Assembly (NCBI GenBank): GCA_001787465.1
Contig: MFXJ01000060.1
Span: 1-7,867, forward strand
Length of the DNA: 7,867 nt
Direction of reading: 5' to 3'
From: Candidatus Peregrinibacteria bacterium RIFOXYB2_FULL_32_7
GTDB lineage: Bacteria; Patescibacteriota; Gracilibacteria; UBA1369; GWF2-33-10
The notes beneath the pieces were generated by a model. That model made no database searches. It saw nothing but the letters and a program-made list of their open reading frames with translations, and was not told the DNA's origin. Both the position numbers and the translations under genes were made by a program. The stretch's first letter is position 1, and the number at the start of each line of letters is the position of its first letter. Below, piece by piece: positions 4,273 through 7,867 of this stretch.

Positions 4273-5715
4273 ATGTTAAACAGTATAGATCAATATATTC
4301 AAAATCAAATTAGCCGTGCGCCTATAGCAATGAAAAGCTTTACTCACGATGAAAATAGCGAACCATATTTAACCCGAAACATATTTATACGCATTAAGAA
4401 ATTATTAAATGATTTTTTAGAAGGACAAAAAGAAATTCGTATTGCCGCTATTCCAGGATTAAGAGGAGTTGGGAAAACAACTGTTTTAGCACAGCTTTTT
4501 ATGGAATTTTTCCCAAAAATGCCTGATAGAATTCTTTATATTTCTGCTGACCAAATAGTCAACACGTTAGGGAATGATTTAAGTTCAGCCTTTGATTCAT
4601 TTCAAAAATTTTTAGGTGTTAATTTTGAGAGCTTGGAAAAACCTTTATTTATTTTTATTGATGAAGTTCATTTTGATCCTAAATGGCCTTCAATACTAAA
4701 AAGTATTTATGATCGTAGCAAGCAAATATTTGTTTTATGTACTGGTTCTTCAGCGTTATCTTTGCAATCTTCAACTGACCTAGCCAGAAGAGCTATATTT
4801 GAGAAACTTTATCCAATGAACTTTACTGAATATATTTTGTTAAAAAGTAAACATTCTTCAGCGCAAAATTTAAAATTTCCTGAAAAAGGCTTGAAAACTG
4901 CCTTGAAAAACGCTTTATTTTTTAGCAAAAATGCGGAAGAAGGATTTAATCAACTTAAAAAGCTTCAAGGAATAATAAATAAATACTGGTATGGAATTGA
5001 TTTAATGGAAATAGATAATTTCATGCGTTTCGGTTCAATGCCATTTGCTCTAACAATTAAAAATCAAGAACGAATTCATGCTTTAATAAATGAATTAATT
5101 GATAAAGTTATTGAAAAAGATCTTTTAGAAATTGAAAAATTTGATTCTACAACTATCAATAGCGCTAAATCTATTTTATTATTATTAGCTTCAAGCTCTG
5201 AACTAAGTGTAAATAAAGTAGCAAATACAATAAAAAATATTTCAGTTAATACATTAAGTGATATGCTTCACGCATTAGAGAGAGCAGAGATGCTGATTCG
5301 TGTTTATCCTTATGGTTCAGCTTATAGCCAAGTACGCAAACCTTCCAAATATCATTTTATGTCGCCTTCTATTCGGCATGTGTTGCTTACTTTAATTGAA
5401 GGACAAAGAGCTTTTGAATCATATAAAGGATATTACTTAGAAGATCTTATAGCCTTAACTTTGCATCGTGAATTTAGGCAAACATTAATTTCTCCAATTA
5501 TGTATGATAGTTCGCAAGGTGGAGCTGATTTTGTCGTTAATCTTCAAAATAAAAATATTGTACTAGAAGTTGGTTATGGTGAAAAAAGAATTAAGCAAGC
5601 AGAAACAACTTTAAATAAAATAAATGGAAATTATGCTTTAGTTATATCCAATTCTGAATTGGCTCTTCATGATAATATCATAAAAGTGCCGATTAAAGAT
5701 TTTTTATTAATATAA
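4273..5715 (+). CDS. AAA ATPase with C-terminal nuclease-like domain (AAA_14/DUF4143-like)
   Basis: This 480-aa cytosolic protein has a P-loop ATPase domain at about 30-190. Walker A is G62-L-R-G-V-G-K68-T-T and Walker B is 'LFIFIDEVH' (D130, E131). A sensor-1-like 'FVLCTGSSA' lies at 153-161. An Arg-rich helix and 'LYPMNFTEYI' (171-188) follow, as in the COG1373 family. Residues about 305-350 look like a winged helix (SVNKVANTI...NTLSDMLHALERAEMLIRV). The C-terminal ~95 residues resemble the restriction-endonuclease-like DUF4143 fold, with 'GGADFVV' (D419) and 'IVLEVGYGEK' (E432). The position where PD-(D/E)xK nucleases have the catalytic Lys is Gly434, with Lys438 the nearest Lys, so cleavage activity is doubtful. 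The biological role of this family is largely unknown. The gene has a strong promoter of its own, lacks a Shine-Dalgarno sequence, and is followed after 12 bp by an RNA methyltransferase gene. Confidence 0.88.
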   Translation: MLNSIDQYIQNQISRAPIAMKSFTHDENSEPYLTRNIFIRIKKLLNDFLEGQKEIRIAAIPGLRGVGKTTVLAQLFMEFFPKMPDRILYISADQIVNTLGNDLSSAFDSFQKFLGVNFESLEKPLFIFIDEVHFDPKWPSILKSIYDRSKQIFVLCTGSSALSLQSSTDLARRAIFEKLYPMNFTEYILLKSKHSSAQNLKFPEKGLKTALKNALFFSKNAEEGFNQLKKLQGIINKYWYGIDLMEIDNFMRFGSMPFALTIKNQERIHALINELIDKVIEKDLLEIEKFDSTTINSAKSILLLLASSSELSVNKVANTIKNISVNTLSDMLHALERAEMLIRVYPYGSAYSQVRKPSKYHFMSPSIRHVLLTLIEGQRAFESYKGYYLEDLIALTLHREFRQTLISPIMYDSSQGGADFVVNLQNKNIVLEVGYGEKRIKQAETTLNKINGNYALVISNSELALHDNIIKVPIKDFLLI

Positions 5716-5727
5716 ATTTTTTTCTCA

Positions 5728-6846
5728 ATGCAACTCATCGCCACCTGCGCTTTCGGATTGGAAAAACTTGTTTATGACGAAATTAAAAAACTTGGGCTTT
5801 GGGTTGTTAAGACTGAAGATGGAAAAGTGATTTTTGAAGGAGATGAATCTGCTCTCATTCAAGCAAATCTATGGCTTAGATGTGCTGACAGAATTATGAT
5901 TAAAATAGCTGAATTCAAAGCTACAACTTTTGATGAGCTTTTTGATGAAATTAATGCTTTGGAATGGGAAAAATATATTGAAATAAATGATGTTTTTCCA
6001 ATTAAGGCTACAAGCGTAAAATCAATACTGCATTCAGAACCAGCAATTCAAAGTATTGTTAAAAAAGCTATAGTAAAAAAATTACAGAAAAGATATCACA
6101 CTGAAATTTTACCAGAAAATTCAAATACCACTTATCAAATTATTGTAAAAGCAAATAAAGATCAGTTTTTAATTTCAATTGATTCTTCAGGTGAAAGTTT
6201 GCATAAAAGAGGATACAGAACAAAAACAAATATAGCTCCAATCAAAGAAACTTTAGCCGCGGCATTGATTAAATTGTCAGACTGGATGCCTGAGAAAACT
6301 TTAGTTGATCCTTTTTGTGGTAGTGGAACAATTGCAATTGAAGCGGCTATGATTGCTAATAATATTGCTCCTGGTTTGAAACGACAATTTGCATTTCAAA
6401 ATTGGTCATGGATAAATCAAAAACTTTTTCAAAAAATTTATAATGAAGCTTTAAATTCAGTAAAAATAATAGAGAAACTTCCTATTTATTGTTTTGATAT
6501 TGACAGTGAGGTTTTAAAAATTGCAGAGCAGAATGCAAAAAACGCAGGATTTGAAAATATGCATTTTAAACGATCAGATTTTTATGATCTTGATTTTGCT
6601 AAATTTTCTAATTGCACTTTCATAACAAATCCTCCTTATGGTGAAAGAATGCAGGATATAGAAGATGTTGAGCAAATCTATCGTGAATTAGGAGAAAAAT
6701 TCAAGCAAACAAAAAATTCTTCACTATTTTTAATCACCTCTGACGAAAGTTTTCAGGATTTATTCAACCGCAAAGCAGATAAAAATCGTAAATTATTTAA
6801 CGGCGGAATACGTTGCTACCTTTATTCATATCTAGACCCTAACTAA
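5728..6846 (+). CDS. rlmL: THUMP-domain class I SAM-dependent RNA methyltransferase (RlmL/YpsC family)
   Basis: This cytosolic enzyme is predicted to make N2-methylguanosine in 23S rRNA. E. coli RlmL methylates G2445; the Bacillus relative is YpsC. At 372 aa it has the stand-alone RlmL length, without the RlmK half. The N-terminal 'LIATCAFGLEKLVYDEIKKLG' and the following ~150 residues form the ferredoxin-like and THUMP RNA-binding part. 'SLHKRGYR' (157-164) and 'APIKETLAAAL' (170-180) are the family linker motifs. The catalytic Rossmann domain has 'DPFCGSGT' (194-201, SAM-binding motif I), 'FDID' (256-259, motif II acidic residues) and 'NPPYGER' (301-307, the N-P-P-Y catalytic motif of amino-group methyltransferases). 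Nothing is missing. It begins 12 bp after the ATPase gene and probably shares its transcript. The exact target base in this organism is inferred from the family; a tRNA target (TrmN-like) cannot be fully excluded. Confidence 0.92.
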   Translation: MQLIATCAFGLEKLVYDEIKKLGLWVVKTEDGKVIFEGDESALIQANLWLRCADRIMIKIAEFKATTFDELFDEINALEWEKYIEINDVFPIKATSVKSILHSEPAIQSIVKKAIVKKLQKRYHTEILPENSNTTYQIIVKANKDQFLISIDSSGESLHKRGYRTKTNIAPIKETLAAALIKLSDWMPEKTLVDPFCGSGTIAIEAAMIANNIAPGLKRQFAFQNWSWINQKLFQKIYNEALNSVKIIEKLPIYCFDIDSEVLKIAEQNAKNAGFENMHFKRSDFYDLDFAKFSNCTFITNPPYGERMQDIEDVEQIYRELGEKFKQTKNSSLFLITSDESFQDLFNRKADKNRKLFNGGIRCYLYSYLDPN

Positions 6847-7867
6847 ATAGAAACTCCATCACGTCCCCATCCTTGACTACATACTCCTTCCCTTCCGAAC
6901 GCAGTAAACCTTTTTCTTTTACCCCCATTTTCCCACCAAAATCCACAAAATCTTTCCAGAAAATTGTTTCTGCTCTAATAAATCCTTTTTCAAAATCAGT
7001 ATGAATAACTCCTGCGGCTTGCGGCGCTGTCCAGCCTTTCTTGATAGTCCAAGCTCTAACTTCTTTTGGTCCAGCGGTAAAATATGTTTGTAATCCTAAA
7101 ACATCATAAGCTTCTCTAATTAAGATATTGAGTCCGGTTTCTTTTAACCCTAATTCAGCTAAAAATTCCAAAGCTTCTTTCTCGCTCATCTCAATTAATT
7201 CTGATTCAATTTGAGCAGAAATCGGCAAAATTTGATGACTATCATGAATTGCTGTTTTATTTTTAAAATCCTGAATATTAAAATGACTAGCTTGATTTTC
7301 GTGCACATTCACAACATAAATAAATGGCTTCATGGTAAGCAAATGTAAATCTTGCAAAGATTCTTTTTCTTCTTTGCTCAAAGTTAACTGGCAGGCTAAA
7401 TGTCCTTCATTCAAAAATTTATAAACTTTTTCGACAAAATTCGCATAGTCAATCTTCTTTTTATCTCCGGATTTAGAATCACTTTTTGCTTTACTAAGTC
7501 TTTTTTCCAAAGTCTGTAAATCCGCTAACAATAATTCAGATTCAATAATTTCTTTATCTCGTTTTGGATCAACAGAACCAGCCACATGAACAATATCAGA
7601 ATCCTCAAACGCTCTCAAAACCTGACAAATAGCATCACACTCACGAATATGAGATAGAAATTGATTCCCAAGACCTTCACCCTTACTCGCTCCTGCAACC
7701 AACCCAGCCACATCAACAAATTCAATTACCGCAGGCATAATCCTAGCTGGATTAACAATCTTTGCCAAAGCCTGCAAACGCTCGTCAGGAACAGTAACAA
7801 TCCCCACATTCGGATCAATAGTACAAAAAGGATAATTAGCGGCCATCGCTCCTTTTGTTTTAGTTAA
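6839..7867 (-). CDS. ychF: Ribosome-binding ATPase YchF, N-terminus outside the window
   Basis: The frame is open to the window's right edge, with the codons for L-T-K-T-K-G-A preceding the Met at 7846. This is the family's 'LTKxGxxAANYPFCTIDPN' continuum, so that Met is internal and the true start lies beyond 7867. About 20 residues, including the P-loop, are missing. Counting from that Met: the switch region is 'YPFCTIDPNVG' (5-15) and G3 is 'DVAGL' (45-49), with Leu replacing the catalytic Gln, as in HAS-NTPases. 'GASKGEGLGNQFL' follows at 52-64. The G4 variant is 'NVHE' (180-183), the NxxE form linked to ATP preference. A coiled-coil region lies at about 95-165. The C-terminal TGS-like end is 'LQTYFTAGPKEVRAWTI' to 'VVKDGDVMEFLF'. 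YchF binds ribosomes and is implicated in translation and stress responses. The gene converges on the methyltransferase gene and overlaps its 3' end by 8 bp. Confidence 0.97.
   Translation of the reverse strand, partial: LTKTKGAMAANYPFCTIDPNVGIVTVPDERLQALAKIVNPARIMPAVIEFVDVAGLVAGASKGEGLGNQFLSHIRECDAICQVLRAFEDSDIVHVAGSVDPKRDKEIIESELLLADLQTLEKRLSKAKSDSKSGDKKKIDYANFVEKVYKFLNEGHLACQLTLSKEEKESLQDLHLLTMKPFIYVVNVHENQASHFNIQDFKNKTAIHDSHQILPISAQIESELIEMSEKEALEFLAELGLKETGLNILIREAYDVLGLQTYFTAGPKEVRAWTIKKGWTAPQAAGVIHTDFEKGFIRAETIFWKDFVDFGGKMGVKEKGLLRSEGKEYVVKDGDVMEFLFS

Noticed and set aside
6839..7846. Met at 7846 as the start of ychF
   Set aside because: The frame continues to the window edge with L-T-K-T-K-G-A, which matches YchF sequence after the P-loop. 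A start at 7846 would remove the nucleotide-binding P-loop.
1..7867. Alternative genetic code (TGA as Gly or Trp, known from some CPR lineages and Mycoplasma)
   Set aside because: No real gene has an in-frame TGA, and Trp is encoded by TGG. The lack of TGA stops among the eight genes fits AT bias and small numbers.
7661..7867. Plus-strand ORF at the right edge
   Set aside because: It lies opposite the highly conserved N-terminal part of ychF.

Overview
The window is strongly AT-rich and densely packed bacterial DNA. The organism looks like a member of the Candidatus Patescibacteria (Candidate Phyla Radiation) or a similar small-genome, low-GC bacterium. This rests on small genes with A-rich leaders and no visible Shine-Dalgarno sequences, on a gene head (MPHCKNCQQEF...) resembling a zinc-ribbon family I associate with Patescibacteria, and on poorly recognisable membrane and helical proteins beside conserved housekeeping genes. 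The placement is an inference. The standard genetic code fits: no real gene contains an in-frame TGA, Trp uses TGG, and all eight main genes end in TAA or TAG.

Left part (1-3332), all on the + strand: the 3' end of a GerMN-domain lipoprotein gene whose start lies outside the window, an unrecognised multi-pass membrane protein, a GNAT N-acetyltransferase resembling the arylalkylamine acetyltransferase group, and an EamA/DMT-family 10-TM exporter.

Middle (3331-4272): a scar-like zone. It begins with a 114-bp second copy of the 3' end of the lipoprotein gene, in frame and about 87% identical. Then comes the first ~19 codons of a zinc-ribbon protein gene, cut off where an unknown 135-aa gene on the minus strand ends. 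A 325-bp divergent intergenic region follows. It holds a near-consensus sigma-70 promoter firing right, and a minus-strand promoter whose -35/-10 spacer contains an (AG)5 repeat. It also has a strong imperfect hairpin and a possible 33-codon ORF.

Right part (4273-7867): an AAA ATPase with a C-terminal nuclease-like fold (AAA_14/DUF4143-like) is followed after 12 bp by a THUMP-domain RNA methyltransferase of the RlmL/YpsC family. Convergent to these, with an 8-bp tail overlap, is ychF (ribosome-associated P-loop ATPase), whose P-loop-encoding 5' end lies beyond the right edge. The right side is translation-related core gene content. The left side is accessory and shows the clearest evidence of rearrangement. 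No tRNA, rRNA, CRISPR array, transposase or integrase gene is visible. I found no clear defence or other novel system. The most interesting signals are the duplicated gene tail and gene-head relic around the acetyltransferase/exporter segment, and the repeat-filled promoter spacer.
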